Positions 34,278 to 44,701 of a DNA stretch of 64,000 nt are shown here, piece after piece; the first letter of the stretch is position 1; every line of letters starts with the position of its first letter. Origin of the DNA: Acephala macrosclerotiorum (taxonomy: Eukaryota > Ascomycota > Leotiomycetes > Helotiales > Mollisiaceae); assembly GCA_014904845.1 (NCBI GenBank), contig MU119369.1:48452-112451 (forward strand). The letters are read 5' to 3'. Below the pieces are notes generated by a model. It searched no databases and was not told the origin of the DNA. It saw only the letters and a program-made list of their open reading frames with translations. The position numbers were made by a program, and so were the translations under genes.

Positions 34278-35835
34278 ATGGAGGGATTCGGGAACCTCAC
34301 GCCATCTCTGGCTCTTTCGATAGGTCTGCTATTCTCTGCGAGAGGTGTACGGGCACACGGTCACGATATGTCGAAGATACAAACGGGAGAGTTTGTGAGC
34401 GAGGAGCCGATTGTAGGTGACGGATGCGAGGGAACTACAAATATGGCAGACGCTGATGAGAATGTAGGATGCGATATTATGGGTTCATATTCTGCTGATG
34501 ATGGTTGCCTTTGGCATTATCTTCCCTACTGGGATGGTTCTTGGGGTATGGCTTTCCTCCCAAGCTTTGGACGATACTGATTGTTCTACAGATAGTCCGG
34601 AATCGATGGCACGTACCGGTACAAGTGGTAGGAACGGTGATTGCAGTTGTGGCATACTTTTTGGGGCACATGCATAAGGGGAGAGTGTTTGCGAAGAACA
34701 TCCATGCATCCTTTGCCAACTGGCTAATGCTGTTGCTTATTGTCCAAATTGTCTTCGGAATCTACCTCAAGTTCCACATCACCAAGGGCTTCCACGGAAA
34801 GATTCGAAAGGTAGCTGTGGTAGGACATGGAATCGTAGGAAAGGCAATGCCGGTGTTGGCTTGGGTACAAATGCTCTTTGGAGGAATTACGGCACTCGGA
34901 TTCTGTCGCGACGACCATCTCGGACAATGTCTTGCCCATTTCATCATGGGCAGCGCTTTCATCGGATATGGTGTGATTCTTACAATCATCATGTTAGTGG
35001 GACAGGTCTGGCTGAAGAGGACGGGACGATCGCAGGAATTCTTTGACTCGGCACTGATTGCTGCTTGGGGTTGCGTCAACACCTTCACGGAACACAGCTG
35101 GGGTGAAGCTTGGGTTGGAAATGATATTCAGCACACAACCATGGGTGTTATCTGGTGGTGCGCAGGTCTCGCAGGTGTCTGGCTTAGCAGGAAGAGAGAC
35201 GGATCACCGAAGAGAAACTTTGTCCCTGGTTTTGTCATTTTGATTACTGGATGGGCTATGTCCGCACATCCCCAGCATCTGCCACTCAGCACAATGGTCC
35301 ATACGGTCTTCGGATACACATTGATGGCTGCTGGTTTGTCGAGAATTATTGAGGTGGCTTTCGTGTTGAAGGATGCGAACACCATTTCTGCTGACGGCGA
35401 TGCCAACAGCTTTCAATACATCCCACCATTCGTAAGCTTCCCAATCCCTTCCTTCTCCAACCATGCTGACTCTGGTAGTTACTCTACGCCTCTGGATTCC
35501 TCTTTATGGGTGCCACTGAGGAGCAAATGCAGCTCATTTCGAATGCTGGAATTACACACGTCTCGTACATTCTCGTCCTCTACAGTTTCGCCTTCCTGAT
35601 CTTCCTCTTCACCAACATGCTGATTCACCTCTACTCTGTCAGCTCCGTTCCTCCAGTCCCACCAAAAGACGACGAGGCGCCTGCGCGTATGCCTCGCATG
35701 AACGGACATAGGCCATCAGACTCGAGGCAGATTCGAGATGCTGAGGAGTTCGAGTTGGAAGGACTGATGAGTGATGATGAGCATCCGGAGAGTCCGAGCA
35801 CATTGGGGAAGAACAACGAAGAGAGGGTGGCATGA
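34278..35835 (+). CDS. YTP1-like multi-pass membrane protein (cytochrome b561/ferric-reductase-like topology)
   Basis: Four exons: 34278-34412, 34468-34545, 34592-35431 and 35479-35835; 469 residues. Intron boundaries gtaggt/gtag, gtatgg/acag and gtaagc/gtag restore PIDAILWVHILLMMVAF, FPTGMVLGIVRNRWHVP and YIPPFLLYASGFLFMG. Signal-peptide-like N-terminus. At least ten hydrophobic segments follow, with conserved His-containing motifs: ILWVHILLMM, FLGHMHKGRVF, IHASFANWLM, VVGHGIVGKA, LGQCLAHFIMGSAF, NTFTEHSWG, DIQHTTMGVIWWCAG and MSAHPQHLP. These match the YTP1 family of fungi. The yeast protein is mitochondrial-like and poorly characterised. Histidines in neighbouring helices suggest heme or metal binding, as in b561 proteins (inference). 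The C-terminal ~60 residues are an acidic, Pro/Ser-rich cytoplasmic tail. Confidence 0.88.
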
Positions 35836-36193
35836 TTCTCCTTTTGGTTAGAATTCTTGGGGCTTTAGGATTGGTTGATGGAGACTATTGTTGACCATGG
35901 TGGCATTATGAGCATGGCATACGGCGTTTATGTATAAAGGATATTGGGATAATTTACATAGGTTCAAGCTGAATGCCAAATATTTACCGTTCAAAGAGCC
36001 ACCATAGCTTCTGTGATAAGGTCTCGGCTTCCTTTTTCCCCGATACATCGAAGCACCAATCAGCCAAACTGAAGTGCGTATTCTGCATCACGACCACCAA
36101 CGTACCAACGTACCAACTCAAAAGACGACACCATCCCGAACCTCTCACGCCAAAATCCAGTCAACATCAACTCCAGCCTCCAACAACCACAAG
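35836..36193. other. Intergenic between YTP1-like and DUF6640-like genes
   Basis: 358 bp, tandem gene spacing. CA-rich leader before ATG 36194. An upstream in-frame ATG at 36074 exists but gives a low-complexity extension, so it was not chosen. Confidence 0.5.
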
Positions 36194-36625
36194 ATGCTTT
36201 CCCCAGGCAAGCTCCTCCTCTCAACCTCAGCCCTTGCCCAAATCCTCGGCCCCTTCATTGCCGACTTCAACGAAACCCACGTCTTGAATCCCCGCTGGCC
36301 ACCACACGCTCGCTTCCATAATGGGCAAACCATGTCCATGGGCCTCCTTCTCGGTCTCTCTTCACTCTACTATACTTTTCGCCCCACTACATCTCTTGAT
36401 ATGGCAAAGGACTCTGTGAGGACAGCGATGTTGCTGGGTGTTTTGTATTGGGTCACGGGGTTGAGTGCGATTTTGTATCCGGGGAGTGGAGCGATTGATC
36501 CTGAGTTTGGGGAGGGGTTTCCGCAGTTTTGGGCTTTTATGGCGTTTGGTGTTTGTAGTTTGGTTGGTGGGGTGTTGGAGAGGAGAAGGATTGAGGGGGT
36601 GGTGAAGAGTGAGAATAGTGGATGA
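36194..36625 (+). CDS. Small four-helix membrane protein, DUF6640-like
   Basis: Intronless, 143 residues from ATG 36194. The N-terminal helix (KLLLSTSALAQILGPFIADF) is followed by the characteristic NETHVLNPRWPPHARFHNGQ, a Trp/His motif that I associate with the fungal DUF6640 group. Three more hydrophobic segments follow (MGLLLGLSSLYYTF, TAMLLGVLYWVTGLSAILYPG, FWAFMAFGVCSLVGGVLE), with a basic tail RRRIEG. Probably an integral membrane protein. Function is not known to me. Confidence 0.75.
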   Translation: MLSPGKLLLSTSALAQILGPFIADFNETHVLNPRWPPHARFHNGQTMSMGLLLGLSSLYYTFRPTTSLDMAKDSVRTAMLLGVLYWVTGLSAILYPGSGAIDPEFGEGFPQFWAFMAFGVCSLVGGVLERRRIEGVVKSENSG

Positions 36626-37056
36626 AGAAAAATGTGGATTAAAGTCCTAGTGAAGCATTCAAGTATGTAAAAATGTACAAGTTAGTATGTCGAGGTGGTA
36701 TATACAGTATTGTGTACATGATGTTACATATTACAGATGATACAGTAGTCGTACATGCGGCATCGCTGCGGGCGAGCATGCCTGTCCTGGCATAGTTCTC
36801 TCTAACACTCCAGTAGAAGAGTGCTCCTGTACATGTGGCCGGAGACGAGCGGTTACTCTCTCAATCGTCCAACAATAGGCACCTCCTCCAACTTCCACGT
36901 CGAAAGGTGTTTTCAATATACCATAAGTTCTGCCCAACCAGATCGGTCTTCCGTGATTTGATGATCTGAACCATCCTCCAGATCTGGAAGTTGTCGAAGT
37001 GGATGTCCTGCAGGAGACTCGAATTAGGTGTTCTTAGTCGAATGAATCCTTTCCTC
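36626..37056. other. Intergenic between convergent genes
   Basis: 431 bp of 3' flanks for the DUF6640-like gene and the minus-strand peptidyl-tRNA hydrolase. No features seen. Confidence 0.5.
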
Positions 37057-37791
37057 TCAACCCTCACTCAACCTCCTCAACTCCTCCAACACTCTCCCGG
37101 CAGATCCTTCAATCTTCCCCCTCTCCACCCCGCTCATCCTCCTTAAAACATAGTTCGCAACCGTATCAGGGTCTCTGCTTTCTGGCCGACCGATACCCAC
37201 GCCTATCCTGGTATACTCGCTCCCCTTCAGTAGCCCATTTATAGACTTCAATCCATTATGTCCTTTCGCACTCGCACTTCCCATCTTGACCTTCACTTGC
37301 CCCAGTCCTAACTCCAGTTCATCATGTACGATAACAAGTCTCATTGGCTCTCCTCTTGATTCTTTCTGGAATTGTCGCCATGCTGCTGCCACGCCTGTGC
37401 CGGAAATGTTCATGAGGGAGGTTGATTGCCAGAACGTGAATTCCGACCCTTGGGAGAGAAGTCCATTCCCAAATACTCTCGACTTTTGGAACGGTGGATA
37501 CGACAGACTCGAAGCAAGGACGGAGAGCACGCTGTGCCCCGCGGAGTGCAGCGTGTTGAGGTACGATCCTGGATTGCCAATCGAGCAGACAAGCAACCTA
37601 ACTGGGCCTGACATTGGCGCGCTGTCCTTAGGTTGGGACAATTGGTAAGGAGTCGGAGAGGTGATTGTGTAGTATTCTGCTATCGTATTCGAGGCATCGT
37701 TGTCGGAGTCGGGAGGAGTTTGGAGCTGTAGTTGTTGGCGTCGTCGTTGTTTTCTTGTGAGCTTTTGTAAGTTCTCGTTCGGCTGAGACAT
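37057..37791 (-). CDS. pth1: Peptidyl-tRNA hydrolase (bacterial-type Pth family)
   Basis: Single ORF of 244 residues from ATG 37791. It releases peptides from prematurely dissociated peptidyl-tRNA. A basic, Q-rich N-terminal extension (MSQPNENLQKLTRKQRRRQQ) may be a mitochondrial presequence. The core shows LLVCSIGNPGSYLNTLHSAGH (catalytic His), STSLMNISG, VIVHDELELGLGQVKVKMG, SAKGHNGLKSI and RIGVGIGRPE, in the order of the Pth family, and ends in VANYVLRRM. The domain is complete. The only oddity is the ~40-residue S/T-rich segment before it. A further in-frame GTG at 37836 was not used. Confidence 0.92.
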   Translation of the reverse strand: MSQPNENLQKLTRKQRRRQQLQLQTPPDSDNDASNTIAEYYTITSPTPYQLSQPKDSAPMSGPVRLLVCSIGNPGSYLNTLHSAGHSVLSVLASSLSYPPFQKSRVFGNGLLSQGSEFTFWQSTSLMNISGTGVAAAWRQFQKESRGEPMRLVIVHDELELGLGQVKVKMGSASAKGHNGLKSINGLLKGSEYTRIGVGIGRPESRDPDTVANYVLRRMSGVERGKIEGSAGRVLEELRRLSEG

Positions 37792-38184
37792 TTTTTGTTG
37801 ATCCGCACAAGGATCTGCAAGGCTGAGATTTGCCACGACAATTGCTTGTGGAGCCTTGAAAACTGGACGGACTTTGGTGAAATCTGGAAAATTCGAGAGT
37901 ATATATTATTCGAAAATTGAAACTTCTTTATTCTCTGGTCGAAGTGCTAAGCACCTATTTCTGCTGCTTTGTCAGTCCGTTTTCGAACTGAAGAGTCATT
38001 CGGCGGCTGTGGCGCAGTAATCAGGCATTACCAAGGCAGATTCTTCGCAATAATTCAATACCTACCGCATCACTCACAGCCAGATCCAGGGAAGTGTTTA
38101 ACGATTTCAATTTTATATTAAAAAGCCATCGTTGACTCCAAACTCCGACCCTGGTATTATATCGACATCTGAATCTAACACACC
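37792..38184. other. Intergenic: pth1 promoter and hob3 terminator
   Basis: 393 bp between two minus-strand genes. No additional feature seen. Confidence 0.5.
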
Positions 38185-39226
38185 CTAAACCGTACCGCTG
38201 ATACTCAATTCCCGAATCTCCTGTAGAACCTGCTCCACCCTGCTGTCTAAATGCCCCTGTGCATACTGCTCTCTCGTGTCCGCATCTAGATATTGTTGTA
38301 CTTGTGCCATACGGGAGTATGCCTCTGCGCAGAATCGCAGTTGAATCTTGACGAGGGCTTCAAAACTAGGGTCGAGGTAGGGGACTCGGAGGTCGATCAG
38401 CTGAGGGAGTTCGGTGAAGAGCTGTTCGTTCAATTGTTCGTATGCTGCCTTGGCCATCTCGGTTTCCTTCTCGGCGCGTGGGAGTTTGGTGACGTCCTTG
38501 TCTGGCTTCTCAACGAGCTTCTTGACCTTTGCGCGCATCGCATCGTAGTCGAGAAGTTTATGATTTCGCTTTTTGATACCTAGATCATGTTAGAATACAG
38601 TTGGAGAGTAGGACTTAATATTCGTACATTCGTTGATGTCTGGGAAGTAGGCGCAGAATCGGGATATGGGTTCTAGAACAGTCGTGCTGTAGACGTTAGA
38701 TTTGCTCCCTCCTTTATATTATGCTACCAACCGATATGGTCCATCAAGTGCCTTGATTGTCTCCGCATCCAAATCCTCTACTGCTTGCTTGTAGCTTCGA
38801 CTGACACCGTCTTTCGCGCCAGCATCTCCATAGAAAGCATCGATAGTCTCAGCAATTCGCATCTGGGAGGCGGTCATGGCTACAGGAATCAGTATCCGTA
38901 TTCGAGACCAGATGGTCCAGTAGTACCTCGTAGAGAGTCTAAGTATCCCTTTGCTTCCTTCTGTAATCTCATCGAAGCAGCTTCCATTGTTCGGTAACGT
39001 CTGCAAGATGTCAGGTTTGCCCCTCTTGCATTGTGATCTTCGCAACACACCTCTCCTCGACCTCATAGTCTCTATCATTTGTTTTCTCGACATGGCCTGT
39101 CTTCATCATCACCTGGGTCGTAGCCCGGTTGACATTCTTCTTGAAGCCTGCGAACTATTAGCAAATCGCTCGTATTCCGAGAAGCCCGCCGTTGGCAGCA
39201 GGGGAAAGTATACCAGCCCAAGACAT
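38185..39226 (-). CDS. hob3: Hob3/Rvs161-type BAR-domain protein
   Basis: Six exons on the minus strand: 39214-39226, 39051-39147, 38927-39000, 38732-38879, 38628-38686 and 38185-38579; 261 residues. Exon 1 encodes only MSWA plus one base and is followed by an intron with a gtatac donor. The protein reads MSWAGFKKNVNRATTQ, KTGHVEKTNDRDYEVEERR, MTASQMRIAETIDAFYGDAG, SRSYKQAVEDLDAETIKALD, NECIKKRNHKLLDYD and LRVPYLDPSFEALVKIQLRF, which is a near-textbook Hob3 (amphiphysin-type BAR dimer). It senses and generates membrane curvature at sites of endocytosis and, in fission yeast, helps Cdc42 activation. It lacks an SH3 domain, as expected for this subgroup. Shares a 264-bp divergent promoter with the gene at 39491. 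Confidence 0.96.
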
Positions 39227-39490
39227 GATTGCTATATCTTACTAGGTCAAGCAGTTGTGATTTTCGAGATCCTCTAGAACAGAGGGCGCGGTGGTGAAGA
39301 CAAATGGACTATTGTGTTGTCCTGTTTGCAAAGTTGGAAGTCCAAGGCCGCATCATGATTGTGGCTTTTCAGTTGTGGCTGAGCCTTGCCCCTCCAAAAA
39401 CATCGTCAAAATTTCAATCATCCTGGACATTCACAACTCGAAAAAGTCCACCACCAAAACAAACACTTCGCGAATACGAAGTCGGTCGCA

Positions 39491-39876
39491 ATGGCTTCCC
39501 GCGGAAATCCAAACACTCCATCGAAGAGTCGTCGTATCGCCAATCGCGCCAAAGTCCAAAAACGCAATGCGAAGAACGGAGTCTCCAAGGCGCCTCGAGG
39601 CACGAGAAACAGCACCGTCCTAGCACCTACCAGTGGACCTCTAGCACCTCTGTCTAGCAAGAAGGCACGCAAAGTTGAGAAGGCGAAGAATCATGCGAGG
39701 AGGAGGGCAATTGAGAAGGCTATGGAGCAAGAGGGAGAGGTTGAGATGACAGGTTAGCATTTTGCGAGCTGGTGGGGAATCGTTGTTAATGAGGATCTGC
39801 AGATGCGCCGAAGACGACCAAGTCGAAAGCAGAGAAGAGCGGCGGCGGAGATGTGGATATGGAAGCGATTTCTTGA
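39491..39876 (+). CDS. Small basic nuclear-type protein, possibly Alb1-like ribosome-biogenesis factor
   Basis: Two exons, 39491-39752 and 39803-39876 (intron gttagc/gcag, 50 bp), 111 residues. The N-terminus is very basic (PSKSRRIANRAKVQKRNAKNG), followed by a short hydrophobic motif GPLAPLSSKKARKVEK and a lysine/arginine/glutamate helix with an acidic end (EVEMTDAP, GGDVDMEAIS). Composition and the SKKARK...EKA pattern are reminiscent of fungal Alb1/60S-export accessory proteins, but similarity is too weak to assert. Divergently transcribed from hob3. Confidence 0.6.
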
Positions 39877-40089
39877 GGAACTCATTTCATTGCTGTCTGA
39901 AAAAGAGAAGCATTCAGCGTTCCTTTCCATTATCCGAACGCTTTCGAAGCAAACAGCAGATTGCCTCGAACATGGCGTATCACACACCTCACAGCCATCT
40001 TGAACTCATCAACGTGGAGGAATGAATACAGATGCATTTGCTATAGGAGTTTGGCGTTGATCGGAATCCGTCTAAGATACCCATACAAA

Positions 40090-41261
40090 ATGGCTGGCAC
40101 AACAAAAGCAAAATCTTTGACTCCTGTATCTTCTTCGGGAACTGCGATTCAACACTTTGCATTTCCTCTACACCTCTTGGCTACTGCAAGATGCACTTCG
40201 CTGGAGAGTACAAGCCTTTTCCTGGCTGGTATTTCGATTGCCTTGGTGAGTATTGAATGGTACTCTCTATACCTATCAGCAATTATCTTTCAGGTTGAAT
40301 TAATTACTACAAGTAAGCGCAGGCTGTTTTGATTCTACGTGCAGACGCTCTCCGCTTTTTATTACTCTCATATCGCACAAAAGGATGGTTGTTGCATTCG
40401 GTTATGGATTTAGTGCGAGTCCACCTTGGGCGTTGATTTTGCGAGCAGGACTCCAGACTTGACTAACCAGTCTCTTGTCTTGTTGACTTTGATGTTATGC
40501 AAGATACTTTATCAATCTGCTGTGCTGCATTGAGGCCAAAGTTGACCTATCAATATTGGATCCTTCGAAAATTAAGGACCATATTCCGCTTCTTGAATGT
40601 TTGTTTCTTCCCCTCTTGTTATCGCTCTCAATGACGCCAGCATCACAATTATCCCAGACATCCCTAACGCTGTCATGCTCATTAGCATCAGAAGTAGTGG
40701 CCTTCAACCGATATAATTCGCTTCGAGAGTGATGCGGCATATATCATTGAAGAGCCAGCTTCCGAAGAAGCTTGCACAGACGCCCAGCTTAGGCTCTGTT
40801 CGTCACGGCATTGTGGACTATCTTATTCACGTATCTCAACTGCAGCAATTCTGGCGGCATTATCTTCACTTAGTAAGCAAGCCCGTATGACTTTACTGTC
40901 ATTGCTTATTGAATGCAGGTTCTCCTCCATATCATCCACCATCCTCACGCTCGTCCGGATCGTCATCGCAGTCTGCAGCATATGCTTCCACGCCGCCGTC
41001 AGAGCCCAAAACAGCACCATCCTCGAAGGTCGCTACGCATACAAAGCCATTTTCTGGCCCATCGGTCCCGTCTTTCTCGGGATCGCAGCTTTCTTGGTCC
41101 TAGTTGGACTTTTCGCAGAATCAATTTTCCTAGTTGGCGGCACAAGTTTGAATGCGTACCTAGGCACGACTTCTTTGAGGCCTGTCTGGGAATACATTGA
41201 CTCTTGCGGCTTGACTCGAATACAAAGCTGTCTTCAGGACGAAGATAAGGAAGGCGAGTGA
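40090..41261 (+). CDS. Multi-pass membrane protein, exon structure uncertain, possibly broken
   Basis: The first exon (ATG 40090) gives MAGTTKAKSLTPVSSSG and a hydrophobic LFLAGISIAL; introns gtgagt/tcag and gtaagc/gcag then lead to VELITTNALRFLLLSYRTKGWLL. A middle part is unclear. From about 40796 the coding signal is strong again: ALFVTALWTILFTYLNCSNSGGIIFT, then after an intron (gtaagc to gcag, ~40874-40919) FSSISSTILTLVRIVIAVC, HAAVRAQNSTILEGRYAYKA and PVFLGIAAFLVLVGLF, ending DEDKEGE at 41261. Joining these last two exons creates TA+G, an in-frame stop, so either my junction is wrong or the gene is damaged. Four or more transmembrane helices. Family unknown. Confidence 0.45.
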
Positions 41262-42402
41262 GATTGATTTGATTTCTAGTCAGAGGCCGCTTAACCGAGG
41301 ATAAGGCTTTCTTAGATCATTATTACTCGCTTCCGATGTAGAGAAGGGTGTAGAGTTATGTTTCTACGAGTGACTAGGGCTGTAGAGATGGTTGAGGAGG
41401 GGGTTGGAGGGACAGTTGCTCAATCTCCCGATCTCTATTTGGCAATAGGTCATAAATCGTCTGCAAGATTGGAACTTCAAAAAAGAAAAACATACAACAG
41501 CAGGTATTCGCTGGTGGTCACCCACCCAACTACTAATCTGCCGATCTGAAGCTTGTGTATGGCAGAGCGGACGGGATGCCCAATGTTCTTCAGTCTATGG
41601 TCGTATGTGAAAGAAGCATTTATTATTTAAATATATATCTTCATGAGTTTCGCTGTCCTTGGCAGAACTCCAAGCAAAAGCAGTCTCAACAGCGCATGTG
41701 AGGCCTATAAAGATTGCCAGATCAGAATCAATAGGTAAGAAATAGATTATGAGATGGCATTTGCTCTAAAGTTGAGTCTTGAGGGAGAGAAGAGAGCGAA
41801 GGAGGAAGTGGATCACGTGCTAGAATTCGTTTCAGACCAAACCAACCTGCAACTCTCTCGTATATCTTAGCGACGTCCCCACAATGACTTCCAGCTCAAG
41901 CGGCTTCCCCTTCTCAGCATCCACCAGCACACTTGGCTTGAATGGAGTCGTTGTTGGGCTTCCCGCCAGCAAGTCCTCCATGGAAGGCCTATAAGAGCAC
42001 CAAATCCAAAGGCAAGGATTTCAAAATCAAAACGCAGTGTATACAACCACCAAGTAGACTTCGATAGATCTAGACTAACTTGCTAAGCTCTAGCCCCTTC
42101 CTCCTTTTATAACTTTATACTAATTACTTTTTAAACTTCGATCGAAACCGTTTTAACTTTATTACTCGATTCCCTCATTTACTAGCCTCCTTATATACAC
42201 ACATAGCATAAGCTCGAAAGACTCGAATATTGAAGAGTTCGAAAGGTAGAGGATTGCGAGAATGGCAGTAAGGTGGTGAACGGAGTGATGGAGTGGACGA
42301 TGGGGTGAGTAGTGGTGGGGTGAGTAGAAGCTCTCTTAATGTAGAATAGCTTCAATTAAGACTTCGCTACTCCTTTTGCAAGAATTGGGGGGTTTGCTTC
42401 CC
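41262..42402. other. Intergenic between convergent genes
   Basis: 1.14 kb. A fairly AT-rich stretch at about 42095-42205 (ttataactttatactaatt) may be an eroded repeat. No gene supported. Confidence 0.4.
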
Positions 42403-43083
42403 TTATAACAAAAATCTTTGGTTTTCAAACCCAAAATCGCTTAAACCCCAGTCTTTGGTATTGCTTTGGTTTTGGTACTCTTGTAGGGAGGTACATTTCG
42501 CTGCCCCACCAGCGGTATAGATCTCCAAAAACAACTTCGCTTTCTCAATCTGAATCTGATGACCGATACCAGGAGTGAGGATATGGTCCAATGATGACAT
42601 CGTCTGGGCCTTCGTGATGAATGGAGTTTCCTGACACGAGACTACTCCCAACATGACCGTGCAGGAGGGGAAGGCTGTTATGATGGGGATTTCTATGTCG
42701 AAAACGTTTTGGATCAATACGATGCTTGTGTTTCCTAGGGTGACGAGTGGTCGGATGATGTCGGGGACGGAGTAAATGTCTGGGAGAGCCTTCGCGGTGT
42801 CTACGACGAAGTCGAAGGGTCCTTCTCTCCCGGCACCTTCTATGCTTGACACGACTGCTGTCGGTTAGCACCTGCACAGAATTGATCAAGGCGTGCTACT
42901 TGTCGTGGGTCTCCATCTAGAAAGCTTGTCATGATCGACTAAGTCGATCCCAAATCCCTCCTTTTGGACGATGTCGAAGTTTGACCGAAGCACGGAGGTG
43001 ACTTTCGCACGTTTCGATTTCTCGAGTACGAGAAAGGCGATGGCGCTAACTCCAATACTTCCGATGAGGCAGATATTGAGCAT
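42403..43083 (-). pseudogene. Truncated ketopantoate reductase-like (ApbA/PanE) gene
   Basis: Two exons on the minus strand, 42900-43083 and 42403-42857 (intron gtagca/acag, 42 bp with a gctaac branch), 212 residues. The N-terminal NADP-binding half is recognisable: MLNICLIGSIGVSAIAFLVLE, VTSVLRSNFDIVQKEGFGI, SRWRPTTVVSS, FDFVVDTAKALPDI and NTSIVLIQNVFDIE. Compared with the usual GxGGVG loop, two glycines are replaced (GSIGVS), and NG in the LIQNG motif is NV. The reading ends shortly after IYTAGGAAKC, where the family normally continues with a C-terminal catalytic domain (~120 residues missing). Both defects point to a non-functional remnant, although it is still free of stops. Alternatively it could be a shortened protein with a new role. 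Confidence 0.65.
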
Positions 43084-43413
43084 GTTTGAATTTGTTAGGC
43101 GGTAGAAATGAATTAATGGAAAGAGACTTATCCTTACAACATGATTCACGTAAAGTGGAATGAAGTAAACTTGCCAAGTATTCCGGGTTGGCAGGCAAGC
43201 GCAAAACGAGGGTTTTCTTACAGATGACATTACTTAGCTGTCTATGAGCATCACCAATCTCTCGTCATTGCATTTAATATTTCAGCGCCTCACCAATATC
43301 AGTCGAACTCTGACCAGGTATCTTCGGCTGTTGCAACAATGCTCTCATCTCCACCCTCACCATAATTCTTCTTTCAAGTCGTATTGCATTCTTAGCCTCA
43401 TAGCTTCCCTTCC
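43084..43413. other. Intergenic: KPR-like promoter and ATO-family terminator
   Basis: 330 bp between two minus-strand genes. T/C-rich on the plus strand; no feature called. Confidence 0.4.
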
Positions 43414-44701
43414 CTACCTCATCTTCAACTCAGTCACTTCCCTGGCTTTATTCTCCTTCCTGATCTGACTCCTGCTCTTCGTGATTTGACTCAAGTCTAG
43501 AACTGGCAATCCTAATGGGAAGTCGACAACCGCAAGCATAATGGCCAACAACAAGAACCAATTCAGCATCGAGGCGGCAAAGAACGAAGCTCCCGCTCCC
43601 TTTCTTCTGTTAACGAAGTCCGAGCATTAATTGGCGCATACTTACCACCACAAGCCTCAACGTGAGCTTCAATCGAGCTTCTCCTCTCACCAACGTCGTT
43701 ACCGCAGCAGCATTATTTCCCATGCCTTCCAAACCTCCAGCTTCGGTGATAAGAGTGATCGCCTGGTGTTCGAGGAAGAGCGCGGCCGACAGCAATGCGA
43801 ATGCCAGAGTGACTGCTAAGAGGAGCAAGAAGAATGGTACATTGACTCGGATGGAGCAGACCATGACTATGAACGAAAATACCGTCATGAACACGAGAAT
43901 AAAGCCTGCATATGTCAGAGCGGAAGGCCACGGCTTTCAAATTCTCCTACCAAAACTCGACGTGTACCCTGGCGTCAACTGTCCTTGTGCCGCACTCGCT
44001 GCCAGCGTAGGTTGAGGCACATAAGCATAAGCTCCTTGTGCATTGTAGAATGGTTGTACGGTTGCGGCATAGCTGAGATACCATGCACCTGTTTCTTAGG
44101 TAAGCGGATGAACAAGATTAAGCAGGGACAAACGCACCATAGCCGGAAAAGACCGTAAAAGCAAAAGTGTTACCAAGAAGCCACTCCCCAAAGGCAGCCA
44201 ACATCACAGCCAGACCGCCGAACCAAAAGTACGCTCCACTGGTCTTCATTAGCATTTTATCCGTGAAGTGACGCGACCATCGTACATGTCTGCAACTCCC
44301 ATTTTCTGGTTGTTGGAACCTCTCCAACCCATCAGACAACAAGCGAGCGGTGTCAAAGCAATACCGAATCCTACCAGAGCACTTCTCTTGTCAACATAAA
44401 TCGTTCTTCGCCAGAAATGGATTTCTTACAGTGGCGTGGGAACCGCAAACATCCTGCGCAGATCACCGTGGACGTTTGTCTGCGGATTCAAGAAGAGTTT
44501 CTCAAACATAACAGGATCCATAGCCAAACTTTCGGTACGCTGCATCTCGGCACCAGAATAACCATAAGCATAATCGTTCCTCATCGGGTCTTCAGGACCC
44601 ATTCCTGGTTCGCCGTCGACTTGAGCACCAGAAGCATAGTAGCCATTTCTCGCTGGGTCTTCGGGACCCATTCCCTGCTCATGATTTGCAGGAGGTGACA
44701 T
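43414..44701 (-). CDS. GPR1/FUN34/YaaH family acetate transporter-like protein
   Basis: Six exons on the minus strand: 44430-44701, 44286-44381, 44138-44238, 43951-44088, 43646-43905 and 43414-43599; 350 residues. Donors gtaaga, gtacga, gtgcgt, gtagga and gtaagt all restore family sequence. The N-terminus is hydrophilic with a repeated GMGPEDP(A/M)RN. Six membrane segments follow: LVGFGIALTPLACCLMGW, GAYFWFGGLAVMLAAFGEWLLGNTF, YGAWYLSYAATVQPF, FGFILVFMTVFSFIVMV, VPFFLLLLAVTLAFALLSAAL and FFAASMLNWFLLLAIMLAVV, ending VDFPLGLPVLDLS. The usual NPAPLGL signature is represented by VPTPLALVGF. Family members carry acetate/ammonium or act in acetate adaptation at the plasma membrane. The deviations in the signature may mean a different substrate. 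Confidence 0.88.
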
